Shown here: in pieces, positions 45,711-55,377 of the stretch
Numbering within the stretch: the stretch's first letter is position 1
Layout: each line of letters opens with the position of its first letter
NCBI RefSeq assembly: GCF_000816185.1
Contig: NZ_CP007770.1
Coordinates: 62,001-126,000, forward strand
From: Campylobacter insulaenigrae NCTC 12927
GTDB taxonomy: Bacteria > Campylobacterota > Campylobacteria > Campylobacterales > Campylobacteraceae
Length of the DNA: 64,000 bases
Reading direction: 5' to 3'
The notes under the pieces: model-generated
What the model was told of the DNA's origin: nothing
The model's input: only the letters and a program-made list of their open reading frames with translations
The model's database searches: none
Made by a program: the position numbers and the translations under genes

Positions 45711-47047
45711 TTAAAGCATTCCTACTACTAAAAATCCTAATGCAACAGCTATAGCTATAGCTAATACACCAGGGATAAAGAATGCGTGGTTAAATATGAA
45801 TTTTCCAATTCTTGTAGTTCCTGTGTCATCCATTTGTACAGCGCCTAATAAAGTAGGGTAGGTTGGTAAAACAAATAAAGCTGAAACAGCAGCAAAGCAT
45901 GCAACTAGCATATAAGAATCGGCAGGATTTGCTGCTGAAATTCCTAATGCAGCAACAATTACCGGAACAATGGCTTTTGCAGTAGCTGCTTGAGAATATA
46001 AAAGCATACTAGCAAAAAAGAAAGCAACTGCAAGCATAGCAGGAGTTTTTGTTTTACCCATTCACTGGCTACTTCTTTAATACCTGCTTCATGACCTGCA
46101 ACAAAAGTATTTCCAAGCCAAGCAACACCAAATACGCATACGCAAGCTGTCATACCTGACTTAAATACACTAGTGTCTAGAATTTTTGCCGGTTCAACTT
46201 TGCAAAAGAATGTTATCAAAGTCGCAGCTGTTAATAAAAAGCTCATAATAGCAGCATCTCTTGGAATTACAACAGGATCAATCCATTTAATATTATTGGA
46301 GATAGCTGTAGCATAAAGTACAACACATAAAACAGTGATTAAAAAGATTGCAACTGAAAGTTTTGCACCAGGCTTATCTTCACTTTTTAAAACATCTAAA
46401 GAGCTCTTTACAAGACCTGCTTTTAATCGTTCTTGATATACAGGATCTTTACTTAAATCCATAGGAGTGATTAAACTTACAATAAAAGCTGTAATCATAC
46501 AAGCAGCAAAAGTAGTTACAATCCAAATTCCAATTAATGCTGGATAATTCCAGCCAAGAGGCTCTAATACTCCCGTCATATAAACAACTGCAGCACTTAC
46601 AGGTGATGCTGTAATACCTATTTGAGAAGCTACAACCATTAATGAAAGCGGAGCTGAAGGCTTGATGTTTTGAGATTTTGCAACATCAATTACAACAGGC
46701 ATTAATGAAAATACTGCATTACCTGTTCCTGCTAAAATAGTAAGTAACCAGCCGCAAGCTGGAGCTAAATAATTAATAAATTTTGGATGCTTGCGTAAAA
46801 TTTTTTCAGTAACTTTTACCATATAATCAAGACCACCTGCTTGTTGCATAGCAGAAATCGCTGCAATTGCTGCTGCAATGATTAATATAACATCCCAAGG
46901 AATATTTCCTGGTTTCATTCCTAAAACAAGACCCAAAATAACCACACCCAATCCGCCGGCATAGCCAATAGCTATGCCACCAAGACGGATACCTATAAAA
47001 ATTGCTCCAAGAAAAACAATAAGTTGCAAAATAAGCATTATGTCCAT
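45711..47047 (-). pseudogene. dcuA: Anaerobic C4-dicarboxylate transporter DcuA, frameshifted
   Basis: Two overlapping frames together give one full DcuA. The first covers residues 1 to about 343 (MDIMLILQLIVFLGAIFIGI through VASEWVKQ), the second continues TPAMLAVAFFFASMLLYSQA to the normal end. The frame breaks at an A run on the coding strand (T run 46046-46050). Joining VKQ directly to TPAM would give 444 residues, so two extra A bases are the simplest reading. The first frame otherwise runs into 19 unrelated residues. DcuA imports aspartate and exchanges it for succinate or fumarate. It follows aspA. Sequencing error or slippage rescue cannot be excluded. Confidence 0.85.
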
Positions 47048-47072
47048 AATAGTTCCCTCCTTTTTTAGCTTA

Positions 47073-48485
47073 TTAAGCTTTTCTTTCCTTGGTCATGTGA
47101 GGATTTAACATTTTTTCTGGTGCTAAAATTTCATCGATTTCAGCTTTTGTTAAATAACCCCTTTCAAGACAAACATCTCCAACTGCTTTACCAGTTTCTA
47201 AAGCTTCTTTAGCAATGCTTGCTGATTTTTCATATCCTAAAATAGGATTGAAAGCTGTAACAATACCAATTGAGTTTAATACAAGTTTTTTGCAAGCTTC
47301 TGGATTTGCTGTTAAGTGTTTAATAGCTTTTTGAGCTAGTGTTTTCATTGCATTTTCAAGCAATACTATAGAATTAAATAGACTATATGCAATACCTGGT
47401 TCGAATGCATTGAGTTCAAATTCTCCTCTTTCTGAGCAAAGCATAATTGTTACATCATTGCCTATAACTTCATAGCAAGCTTCTCCAACAACTTCACAAA
47501 TTACAGGATTTACTTTACCTGGCATGATAGAGCTGCCTGGTTGCATTTTAGGAAGATTTATTTCGCCTAATCCACATCTTGGACCTGAATTCATTAATCT
47601 TAAATCGTTTGCAATTTTAGAAAGTCTCACTGCAGCAGTTTTTAAAGCACCGCTTACATGAACAAAATCAGCTGTATCTTGAGTTGCGGCTATAAAATCT
47701 TCAGCTGGTTTAAAATCAACTCCTGTAATTTCTTTTAATTTTTTTTCAACTACAAATTTATAATCTGGATGGCAGTTGATTCCTGTACCAATAGCAGTTG
47801 CACCTAGATTTAAAAATGTCATAGTTTCACGAGCAGCTGTGATTTTGGCAATATCGCTTTTAATATAACTTGCAAAAGCGTTAAAAGTGTTTCCTAAAGT
47901 GGTTGGAACAGCGTCTTCAAGTTCGGTTCTACCCATTTTAATTACGTCTTTATATTCTCTTGCTTTTGCTTCTAATTCTACTTTTAGATTTTCCATAGCA
48001 TTTAAAAGATCAGTTAGTTTTGCATATGTTGCAACTTTAATTGAACTTGGATAAGTATCATTTGTTGATTGACCTAAATTTGTATGGTCGTTTGGATGAA
48101 GATATTGGTATTCACCTTTTTTATGCCCCATGCTTTCAAGTGCAATGTTTGTAATTACCTCATTAGTATTCATGTTTGTGCTAGTACCAGCACCTCCTTG
48201 TATCATATCCACTACAAATTGATCTAAAAATTCACCAGCAATTAATCTATCGCAAGCTTTAGCAATAGCATCAGCTTTGCTAGCATCAAGAACTCCAACT
48301 TCTTTATTAGCAAGAGCGGCAGCTTTTTTTACTTGTGCAAAAGCTTTAACAAAATAAGGATAATCTTGTAATTTTCTACCACTCATTTGAAAATTTTCTA
48401 GTGCCCGAAAGGTTTGTACCCCATAATAAACTTCATCAGAAATTTCTAATTCTCCAATAAAATCGTGTTCTCTTCTTGTTCCCAT
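47073..48485 (-). CDS. aspA: Aspartate ammonia-lyase
   Basis: A 470-residue fumarase/aspartase-family enzyme that splits aspartate to fumarate and ammonia. The flexible SS loop with the catalytic serine is GSSIMPGKVNPV. GAGTSTNMNTNEV and LGQSTNDTYPSS are the other conserved regions. It feeds fumarate respiration and the TCA cycle and lies upstream of dcuA. GGAGA precedes the ATG. Confidence 0.97.
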   Translation of the reverse strand: MGTRREHDFIGELEISDEVYYGVQTFRALENFQMSGRKLQDYPYFVKAFAQVKKAAALANKEVGVLDASKADAIAKACDRLIAGEFLDQFVVDMIQGGAGTSTNMNTNEVITNIALESMGHKKGEYQYLHPNDHTNLGQSTNDTYPSSIKVATYAKLTDLLNAMENLKVELEAKAREYKDVIKMGRTELEDAVPTTLGNTFNAFASYIKSDIAKITAARETMTFLNLGATAIGTGINCHPDYKFVVEKKLKEITGVDFKPAEDFIAATQDTADFVHVSGALKTAAVRLSKIANDLRLMNSGPRCGLGEINLPKMQPGSSIMPGKVNPVICEVVGEACYEVIGNDVTIMLCSERGEFELNAFEPGIAYSLFNSIVLLENAMKTLAQKAIKHLTANPEACKKLVLNSIGIVTAFNPILGYEKSASIAKEALETGKAVGDVCLERGYLTKAEIDEILAPEKMLNPHMTKERKA

Positions 48486-48534
48486 GATGTTCTCCTTGTG
48501 GGTTTATTTAAGTTTTGTTTATAAACTTGTATGT

Positions 48535-48540
48535 ATTATA
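48535..48540 (-). promoter_or_regulatory. Candidate -10 box of aspA
   Basis: TATAAT on the minus strand, 50 bases before the aspA ATG. A perfect palindrome GTTTATAAAC (48517-48526) lies at the expected start point and could bind a regulator; C. jejuni aspA is controlled by electron-acceptor availability. Confidence 0.5.
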
Positions 48541-48864
48541 TAACAAAATTTTATAAAAGTTGCATAAATTTTTATAATTTCTGTAAAATTATGATAAAAA
48601 TATCCTAAAAATTATGAATAAAATATGATTGCAGTTTATTTTATTTCATTAACTTATTGTTTATAATTTAAGAACTTAATTTTAAACAATAAATAAACAC
48701 AAAACAATTTATATGAAATTCACAAGTAACTATATAATTTAATATTAAAATAAAGTATATTTAGAAAAGTACATTCAAAATGGATTATTTTATCGAAACT
48801 ATAGAAAAAGAATTACAATCATCTTTTGATAAGAATAAAATAGTTGGCTTCCAACATTAACAAC
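48541..48864. other. Gap between aspA and the chemoreceptor gene
   Basis: An A/T-rich stretch with no clear gene. One 26-codon plus-strand frame (48780-48860, MDYFIETIEKELQSSFDKNK) is open but has no convincing ribosome binding site. It is too short to call as a gene and could be a gene remnant. Confidence 0.4.
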
Positions 48865-48890
48865 AAAGAGGTATAACAATATACCTCTTT
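48865..48890 (-). terminator. Terminator of the chemoreceptor gene
   Basis: AAAGAGGTATA (48865-48875) and TATACCTCTTT (48880-48890) form an 11 bp stem with an ACAA loop (TTGT on the minus strand), five bases past the stop. Confidence 0.85.
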
Positions 48891-48895
48891 AATTA

Positions 48896-50872
48896 TTAAA
48901 ACTTCTTCTTCCCTGCATCTTCTAAGATATCATGAGCTATTTGATTTACATTCTCTGATATAACTGAACTATCTTTAGCTATTTTTAAATTCTCTTGAGT
49001 TACATGATCAATTTGAGCTACAGCATCATTAATTTGAGTAATACCTGTAGTTTGTTCTTTAATACTTTCACCCATTTCATTAATAGATTGAACTAAGATA
49101 TTAGTATTAGCTTCAATTTCACCTAAAGACTTTTGAGTTCTTTCAGCTAGATTTCTAACTTCATCTGCAACAACAGCAAATCCACGTCCATGTTCTCCAG
49201 CACGAGCTGCTTCTATTGCAGCATTTAATGCTAATAGATTGATTTGATCAGCAATATCTCCTATGATAGAAGTAACATTTTTAATCTCTTCACTTTGAGC
49301 TATTACTTCACTAGTTTTAGATGAAACATTTTGCATAGAAGAAGTTATTTCTTCTAAAGCTGCTGCAGTTTCTTCTAAAGAAGAAGCTTGACTAGAAGAT
49401 GAATCTGTTAATTCTCTAACAGCACTTTGTAATTTACCACTTTCTGTTGCTAATAAATTAGCAAATTCAGAAGATTGTCTTAACATTTGAACAATTTCTT
49501 GTCCTAATACATTAGTAGTTACTTCTACTTCACCTTTAGCATTTTTAACTTCAGTAGTAAAGTCTAATGCTTTATAGCTATCAAATACACGATTGATTTC
49601 ATTCATATTAGAACCAACTTTTGCTTCTAATACACTAAGCATTTTATTTAATACATTTTTTAATTCTATTAATTGAGGATTAGCAGGTATTGCAGTAATT
49701 CTTGCTGTTAGATTACCACTTTCTATTTCTTTAGCTGTTTCAACTGATTGTTCTACTGCTAGACCATCTTGTTCTAAAGCATTTTTAGTTTTAGTAATGT
49801 TTTCATTAATAGCTAAAGCCATAGCACCAAATTCATCATTAGTATTAACATTAATCATAGCAGAGTCTTTTGTTTTATGATTGATGAAGTCAAAGAATGA
49901 GTTTAGGCCGGTTTGGATTTTTTGAAGTGGGGAAAGACTAAAGTTTATAACAAATTTGATAATGATTAAAGCTAAGATTATAGCGATAATTCCAACTAAA
50001 GCTTGTTTTATAAGCGTTTTATTAGCAGATTCTGTGTAGATAGTATTAGGTGAAAAATTGCAAATTCTAAGTGAAGGATCACTAGTCTTTGAACAGGTTA
50101 CTTGGTATTCTATGTTATTATCATCAGTTGCTTTGAAAAACATTGCCTTTTGGTCAATTAGTGTTGGATCGTTATGAATGGTGTTTGCAATATTTGTACT
50201 AAAAGCGGTTTTTGTTAAGATTGAATCAGTATCTAAACTAAATAAGATTGTGCCATCGTTTTTATAGACGCCGCTTTGAATTTCTTTTGTGATACCAACT
50301 GTTAAAATATCATTTGAAAATTTTTTTAAATTATATTCCCCGCCTACTACGCCTATAATTTGTCCTTGATTGTTTAATACAGGAATTCCATAGCCAATTG
50401 CTGTATTACCAGTGCTTTTTGATACATAAGGTTCTGTTGTGATTAATTTATTTTCTTTTAAAGCATTTGCATACCAAGGTCTTGTGGTAACATCAAATTT
50501 TTTACTTAAATCTAAATATGTTCCGTTGAATAAATAAGTTTTTTTGGTTGAGTGTAAGGCAAAAAATGCAGAATCAAATCCAGAAATTTCCTTAAAGAAT
50601 TTTAAAATATTATAAATATCTTCTTCATTATCTTGATGCTGAGCAATTTCTTTGCTAAGTTCAATCATAGCATTGCTTCGATTTTCTTTATATATTTCAA
50701 AAAATTTTAAACTATCATCTAAAGATAGCAGCTGTTGTTTATTTATAAAAGTATTGCTATCATTTTTAGAAGAAGAATAACTCACTATATTTGTCACAAT
50801 TAAAATAGCAACAATACAAAAAGCAATTAAAAAAGTCAATTTGTTAGCTAAACCTCGTATTTTTTGTCTCAC
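48896..50872 (-). CDS. Methyl-accepting chemotaxis protein with dCache sensor
   Basis: A 658-residue transducer. It has a first membrane segment at about 12-30, a periplasmic double-Cache sensor to about 285 ([32 protein letters not shown]), a second segment at about 290-315, a HAMP-like linker, and the signalling hairpin with [20 protein letters not shown] and [13 protein letters not shown]. The ligand is unknown; dCache domains often bind amino or organic acids. The start is GTG 50872 after AAGGAG. The C terminus matches group A receptors (Tlp) of campylobacters. Confidence 0.93.
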   Translation of the reverse strand: MRQKIRGLANKLTFLIAFCIVAILIVTNIVSYSSSKNDSNTFINKQQLLSLDDSLKFFEIYKENRSNAMIELSKEIAQHQDNEEDIYNILKFFKEISGFDSAFFALHSTKKTYLFNGTYLDLSKKFDVTTRPWYANALKENKLITTEPYVSKSTGNTAIGYGIPVLNNQGQIIGVVGGEYNLKKFSNDILTVGITKEIQSGVYKNDGTILFSLDTDSILTKTAFSTNIANTIHNDPTLIDQKAMFFKATDDNNIEYQVTCSKTSDPSLRICNFSPNTIYTESANKTLIKQALVGIIAIILALIIIKFVINFSLSPLQKIQTGLNSFFDFINHKTKDSAMINVNTNDEFGAMALAINENITKTKNALEQDGLAVEQSVETAKEIESGNLTARITAIPANPQLIELKNVLNKMLSVLEAKVGSNMNEINRVFDSYKALDFTTEVKNAKGEVEVTTNVLGQEIVQMLRQSSEFANLLATESGKLQSAVRELTDSSSSQASSLEETAAALEEITSSMQNVSSKTSEVIAQSEEIKNVTSIIGDIADQINLLALNAAIEAARAGEHGRGFAVVADEVRNLAERTQKSLGEIEANTNILVQSINEMGESIKEQTTGITQINDAVAQIDHVTQENLKIAKDSSVISENVNQIAHDILEDAGKKKF

Positions 50873-50946
50873 TATAACTCCTTAGATTGTTTTGCGAGAT
50901 TATTCCTTTTTATTTTAAATTAAATATAAATGAGAATATTTTTTAA

Positions 50947-52074
50947 TTAATTTTTATTTTTAATAATTTTTTTAGCTTTTTCCCATAACCTTTTTCCTAA
51001 TTCTTTAGCATTAAGTTTGTCTAAATTTTTGTATTTTTTGCTAGCTATTTTTTCAAGTTCATTAAATTCTTTTGCTAATACATTTAATTTATTTTGAGCA
51101 AATTTACTAAAATCATCAATTTTTGGATTCTGTTTTAGTTCGGTAATTTTTATTAAAATTTGTTCTCTATTTTCTTGTATGAGACGCTTAAGTTTCGCAA
51201 ATAAAGTATCAAATTTATTATCAAGCAAGTCTTTTAATATATCTTTTACTGGATTATTTATAGAAAAGCTGATGTCTTTTAATATTTGTATAAATTCATA
51301 TTCAATATCTATAAGTTCTTTTTCTTTTTGTTTTAAATCTTGTTCTAAAGCACAATATGCGAAATTAGATTTAAATTTATCTATTGCCAAGGAAATTCCT
51401 TCTTGTGTGCCATATATTACACCTACACATAAATCATAAGTAAAAAGTTTAGATTCATTAGCTAAGTCAAAAGCAGCATTTAAAACAACTTTAGAAATAT
51501 CTAAAATTCTTTTAGATTCAAATTCCCCCTCACAAATAGCATTAAATACTAAATTTTTTGCTATTTCACAACTTGTGAGTTCTATATCTTCTCCTTTTTC
51601 CAAGGTTGTAATAAAAGCGTTTTCTGCTGTTTCTTGTAAAAGTCCTAAAATTTCTATATCATAAAGCATTGCATCGTTAATGCTAATATTAAAATGTTTT
51701 AAATTTAACACATTTAAAGTATTTTCTAGATCAATAAAATTTTCACAAATTTTATTTTTTATAGTGTCTTTTTGTTCTTCTATTTTAGTCTTTAATTTTC
51801 CAAGTTCATTGATATAATTAAAAAACACCTTTTTTTCATTTTCAATTCTAGCTTGAGTTATTGCTTGTATGATTTTTGTTACGTTTTCTTCATTTAAAAG
51901 TTGCAATTTCTCTAAAATTTGTATGAAATTTGTTAATAATATTTCATTGCTTATATATTCGGTTGATATTTTTTTATAGCTTAAATTAAAAGTTAATTCG
52001 CTAATTAAATGAGGAATTTGTTCTTTTTCTGCGGCTAAAATGGAATTTTCAAAAATTAATAATAAATTTTTCAT
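50947..52074 (-). CDS. Coiled-coil protein of unknown function
   Basis: A 375-residue protein, Glu/Lys-rich and predicted mostly helical, with coiled-coil segments (LEQDLKQKEKELIDIEYEFI). No signal peptide or known domain. The start is ATG 52074, six bases after AAGGA; an in-frame TTG at 52080 touches the binding site. It follows the moaC-DUF493 pair and probably shares its transcript. Confidence 0.75.
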   Translation of the reverse strand: MKNLLLIFENSILAAEKEQIPHLISELTFNLSYKKISTEYISNEILLTNFIQILEKLQLLNEENVTKIIQAITQARIENEKKVFFNYINELGKLKTKIEEQKDTIKNKICENFIDLENTLNVLNLKHFNISINDAMLYDIEILGLLQETAENAFITTLEKGEDIELTSCEIAKNLVFNAICEGEFESKRILDISKVVLNAAFDLANESKLFTYDLCVGVIYGTQEGISLAIDKFKSNFAYCALEQDLKQKEKELIDIEYEFIQILKDISFSINNPVKDILKDLLDNKFDTLFAKLKRLIQENREQILIKITELKQNPKIDDFSKFAQNKLNVLAKEFNELEKIASKKYKNLDKLNAKELGKRLWEKAKKIIKNKN

Positions 52075-52083
52075 AATCAATCC

Positions 52084-52347
52084 TTAGAGTACAAATTTTG
52101 TTTGATTTTTTAGTTGATTAAAAATATTTAAACGATCTGTGTTACTATCAACATAAACACTTAAAAAATAACTTTTGTATTTACCTTCTTTGCTAGTATT
52201 TGAAGGTTTATATGTAAATTCTCTTTCGTTAAAAATATTATTAAAAATTTTTAAAATATCAACATCAGCTTCTACTACTACTTTATAATCCCAAAAAGTA
52301 GGATAATTAATAACAGGTTCTTTTTTAAGATCGCAAATATTTACCAC
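52084..52347 (-). CDS. DUF493 (YbeD-like) protein
   Basis: An 87-residue protein of the DUF493/YbeD family, a small ferredoxin-like fold suggested to be allosteric. [18 protein letters not shown] and [20 protein letters not shown] are the two beta-alpha units. The start is GTG 52347, five bases after a perfect AAGGAGG inside the moaC end. Confidence 0.85.
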   Translation of the reverse strand: MVNICDLKKEPVINYPTFWDYKVVVEADVDILKIFNNIFNEREFTYKPSNTSKEGKYKSYFLSVYVDSNTDRLNIFNQLKNQTKFVL

Positions 52348-52798
52348 TTTTTCCTCCTTCTTTACTTTCTAATACGATGTCTGTAATTTTCATACTTTTA
52401 TCAATAGCTTTTATCATATCATAAATAGTTAAGAGTCCTATACTCACTCCTGTTAAACTTTCCATTTCAACACCTGTCTTTCCTTCGCATTTTACGCTAA
52501 TGTAAAGTTTGAAAGAGTATTCTTGTTGATTTTCTTCAATACGGGCTTGAATTTTTGAAATCATCAAAGGATGGCACATAGGTATAATATTTGAAGTTTG
52601 TTTAGCACCCATAATAGCTGCTGTGATAGCAGTTTGTAAAACAGGACCTTTCTTAGCTTTATTTTCTATAATAGTTTTAAAAGCTTCTTCGCTCATATAA
52701 ATTTTTCCACTAGCTACTGCTTCTCTAGAACTGATATCTTTTGCACTTACATCAACCATTTTTGGGTGATTTTTTTCATCTAAATGTGTCAAATTCAT
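52325..52798 (-). CDS. moaC: Cyclic pyranopterin monophosphate synthase
   Basis: A 157-residue enzyme for the first stage of molybdenum cofactor synthesis, acting after Moa[35 protein letters not shown] and the catalytic [18 protein letters not shown] region are present. It supplies Moco for respiratory formate, nitrate and sulfite enzymes. Confidence 0.96.
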   Translation of the reverse strand: MNLTHLDEKNHPKMVDVSAKDISSREAVASGKIYMSEEAFKTIIENKAKKGPVLQTAITAAIMGAKQTSNIIPMCHPLMISKIQARIEENQQEYSFKLYISVKCEGKTGVEMESLTGVSIGLLTIYDMIKAIDKSMKITDIVLESKEGGKSGKYLRS

Positions 52799-52891
52799 AT
52801 TTTTCCTTGCTTGAAAATTTAAAAAATTATATCAAAATATATATTTTTATATTAAAATATTGCCAAAAATCAATAAATTGAGGAAAAACAA

Positions 52892-53050
52892 ATGGCTTAT
52901 GATGAAGAATTTGAAAATTATGAAGATGAAAATTATGAAGATGTAGAAGAAAATGAGTATGTAGATAGGCAAAAATCTTATAATTATGATGATGATGACT
53001 ATGAATACGATGATGATTATAGTGATGATGATACTTATGAGATAGATTAA
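52892..53050 (+). CDS. Highly acidic, tyrosine-rich 52-residue protein
   Basis: A 52-residue protein beginning MAYDEEFENYEDENYEDVEE and ending in Asp/Tyr runs (DDDDYEYDDDYSDDD). More than half of the residues are Asp or Glu, and Tyr is frequent; there is hardly any positive charge. TTGAGGAAAAACAA gives a good binding site, and the TAA overlaps the ATG of the next transporter by one base. The homologous C. jejuni locus (Cj0251c) is annotated simply as a highly acidic protein. The function is unknown; disorder and cation or protein binding are guesses. Confidence 0.85.
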   Translation: MAYDEEFENYEDENYEDVEENEYVDRQKSYNYDDDDYEYDDDYSDDDTYEID

Positions 53051-54423
53051 TGAAAAAGACCTTAAATAAAAAGCAACTTAAAATTTTAGGACTTTCATCT
53101 TTAGGTGGAACATTAGAATTTTATGATTTTATCATTTATGTATTTTTTGCAAGTATTATTGCAAACCATTTTTTTCCAAACACTTTAGAACCTATATGGA
53201 AGGATATTAATGTATATGGTATTTTTGCAGCAGGTTATTTAGCACGTCCTTTAGGTGGAATTGTCATGGCGCATTTTGGGGATAAATTTGGAAGAAAAAA
53301 TATGTTTATGTTGAGTATTTTGCTGATGGTTATTCCTACTTTTTTATTGGCAATTATGCCAACTTTTGAAGATATTGGTTATGCTGCACCTATTATTTTG
53401 ATAATAATTAGAATTTGTCAAGGTATTGCTGTGGGTGGGGAGTTACCAGGTGCTTGGGTATTTATACATGAGCACGCACCGCAAGGACAAAAAAATATTT
53501 ATTTAAGCTTTTTAACTGCTTCGGTTACAGCTGGTATTTTGCTTGGATCTTTAGTGTATATTAGTATTTATGCTTTATTTGATACTAAAGAGGTTCAAGA
53601 ATGGGCTTGGCGTATACCATTTGCCTTAGGTGGAATTTTTGGTATGATTTCTGTGTACTTAAGAAAATTTTTAGAAGAGACACCTGTTTTTAAACAAATG
53701 AAAACGGATAGCTCATTAGTAAAATTTCCGCTCAAAGAAGTATTAAAAGGTCCTAAAATAGGTATTATAGCTTCTATGCTTATAACTTGGACTCTTACAG
53801 CCTGTATTTTGATTTTTATTTTAATAATGCCAAATTTTTTAATTAAACCTGAAATTGCTAATTATAAGATACTTAACTTTGATGTTTTTGAAAAAACTTA
53901 TTTGCAAATTACAGGTTTGCTTTGTTTGATGGCTTCTATTGTATTTAGTGGTTTTTTAGCAGATAAAATTAAAGCATATAAGATCTGTATCGTTTTCACG
54001 CTTGTATTTGCTGTGTTTAGTTTTTTATTTTTTACAGAAATTTACAATTTACCAGAAATTAAAAATGAAAAATTTATTGTTATTTTTTATTGTTTGACTT
54101 GTTTGAGTGCAGGTGGTGTTGTGAGTTTTTGTCCTATTTTTATGAATGATGCATTTAAACCTTATATTAGATTTAGTGGAATTTCTTTTGCATATAATAT
54201 AGCTTATGCTATTGCAGGTGGTTTTACACCTCAGCTTATTACATATTTACATAGCAAAGCTATAAATAGCATCAGTTGTTTTAAGGATAATGAAAACACA
54301 TGCTATGTTTTATATGGACCAAGTATTTATATTTTGATTGTTTGTTTGGCTGCTTTAGTGGCTAGCATTTTAATGATGAAAGTTTATAATACTAATAATA
54401 CCCCACACACAAAGAAGGAGTAA
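53050..54423 (+). CDS. MFS transporter, metabolite:proton symporter (MHS) family
   Basis: A 457-residue protein with twelve predicted membrane segments. GGTLEFYDFIIYVFFASIIA near the N terminus and MAHFGDKFGRKNMFMLSIL are hallmarks of the KgtP/ProP/ShiA group, which import organic acids or osmolytes. The substrate is not predictable. It is translationally coupled to the acidic 52-residue protein, and its 3' end overlaps the opposite-strand gene by 32 bases. Confidence 0.88.
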   Translation: MKKTLNKKQLKILGLSSLGGTLEFYDFIIYVFFASIIANHFFPNTLEPIWKDINVYGIFAAGYLARPLGGIVMAHFGDKFGRKNMFMLSILLMVIPTFLLAIMPTFEDIGYAAPIILIIIRICQGIAVGGELPGAWVFIHEHAPQGQKNIYLSFLTASVTAGILLGSLVYISIYALFDTKEVQEWAWRIPFALGGIFGMISVYLRKFLEETPVFKQMKTDSSLVKFPLKEVLKGPKIGIIASMLITWTLTACILIFILIMPNFLIKPEIANYKILNFDVFEKTYLQITGLLCLMASIVFSGFLADKIKAYKICIVFTLVFAVFSFLFFTEIYNLPEIKNEKFIVIFYCLTCLSAGGVVSFCPIFMNDAFKPYIRFSGISFAYNIAYAIAGGFTPQLITYLHSKAINSISCFKDNENTCYVLYGPSIYILIVCLAALVASILMMKVYNTNNTPHTKKE

Positions 54424-54868
54424 TTTGGATCCTTTTTTCTAGTGGGGTTGGACTAAAAAAGTGACATTTTTCTATATAGATATTACAATTATAATCAAGC
54501 TTTAAAAAATCATAAAATGCTTTTAAATTTACGAATTTTATGCCTTGAACTTCTTTTAATTGTAAGAGTTTATAAATTTGAGAATTGTTTTTTTTAACTA
54601 AATGCGAAGGTGCTAAAGTAGTAAAAGAACAAAAGGCACTTGCTAAAACATATCCACTTAAATTTGTACATTGATTGATGATATTTTGATATTTATTCAA
54701 AATATTTTTTTTATGTAAAAAAATTACTCGTGTACCTTGATATTTTGCAGCTTGCGTATTTTTCCAAAATTTAAAAGCGTTTTTTGAAATATTAGCGTAA
54801 TGATAAAATTCTACATTTAAAATATAATCATCTAAAAATTGATTAGGAGGTAAAATAGTATAAGTCAT
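54392..54868 (-). CDS. Conserved hypothetical protein
   Basis: A 158-residue protein without signal peptide or recognised domain; Tyr, Phe and Cys are fairly frequent (MTYTILPPNQFLDDYILNVE). A moderate GGAGG before the ATG is seen in reverse (CCTCC at 54845-54850 lies within the gene), so the binding site is weak. The tail overlaps the convergent transporter gene. Confidence 0.65.
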   Translation of the reverse strand: MTYTILPPNQFLDDYILNVEFYHYANISKNAFKFWKNTQAAKYQGTRVIFLHKKNILNKYQNIINQCTNLSGYVLASAFCSFTTLAPSHLVKKNNSQIYKLLQLKEVQGIKFVNLKAFYDFLKLDYNCNIYIEKCHFFSPTPLEKRIQITPSLCVGYY

Positions 54869-54904
54869 TTAAAATCTTTAATTTTTAAAAAATTATACTA
54901 AAAA

Positions 54905-54918
54905 TTAACTAGTGTTTA
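54905..54918 (+). promoter_or_regulatory. Candidate NssR operator upstream of ctb
   Basis: TTAAC-TAGT-GTTTA differs by one base from the TTAAC-N4-GTTAA site recognised by the nitrosative-stress regulator NssR in C. jejuni, which controls cgb and ctb. It lies about 50 bases before the ctb ATG. Assignment rests on the match and the context. Confidence 0.55.
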
Positions 54919-54969
54919 TATTTTTGTGCGGTAATTTTACTAAAATAAAATAAAAAATAAAGGAAAAAT

Positions 54970-55353
54970 ATGAAATTTGATACTATCAATCAAGAAGGTA
55001 TAAAAAAGTTGATGGATATTTTTTATGCAAAAGTAAGAAAAGATAAGGATTTGTCGCCAATTTTCAATACAGCTATTGGGACAGATGAACAAAGTTGGAC
55101 TAAACATAAAGAAAAAATAGCAAGTTTTTGGATGGGAATGTTTTTAGGAGAGGGTGGATATAACGGATCTCCATTAAAAGCTCATCACGATTTACCACCC
55201 TTTCCAAGGGAGTTTTTTGATATATGGCTTAAATTATTCGATGAAAGTTTAGAGGAAATTTTTGAAGATGAGGCAAGAAGTGTTATATTAGAAAGAGCAA
55301 AAATGATTGCTCAAAGATTTCAAATGATTATTTATGAACATAAATTCGCTTAA
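54970..55353 (+). CDS. ctb: Group III truncated haemoglobin
   Basis: A 127-residue truncated globin. The distal pocket residues known for Campylobacter Ctb are in place: Y19 (B10), H46 (E7) and W86 (G8), with a proximal His in KAHHDLPPF. It binds oxygen tightly and is thought to help control oxygen or NO during microaerobic growth. AAAGGAAAAAT precedes the ATG. Confidence 0.95.
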   Translation: MKFDTINQEGIKKLMDIFYAKVRKDKDLSPIFNTAIGTDEQSWTKHKEKIASFWMGMFLGEGGYNGSPLKAHHDLPPFPREFFDIWLKLFDESLEEIFEDEARSVILERAKMIAQRFQMIIYEHKFA

Positions 55354-55377
55354 GAGTTATAAAAAACTCTTAGCGAA
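55345..55377. terminator. Shared terminator of ctb and the cgpA-like gene
   Basis: TTCGCT-T-AAGAGTT (55345-55358) and AACTCTTAGCGAA (55365-55377) form a 13 bp stem with one bulged base. It overlaps both stop codons of the convergent genes. Confidence 0.7.
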
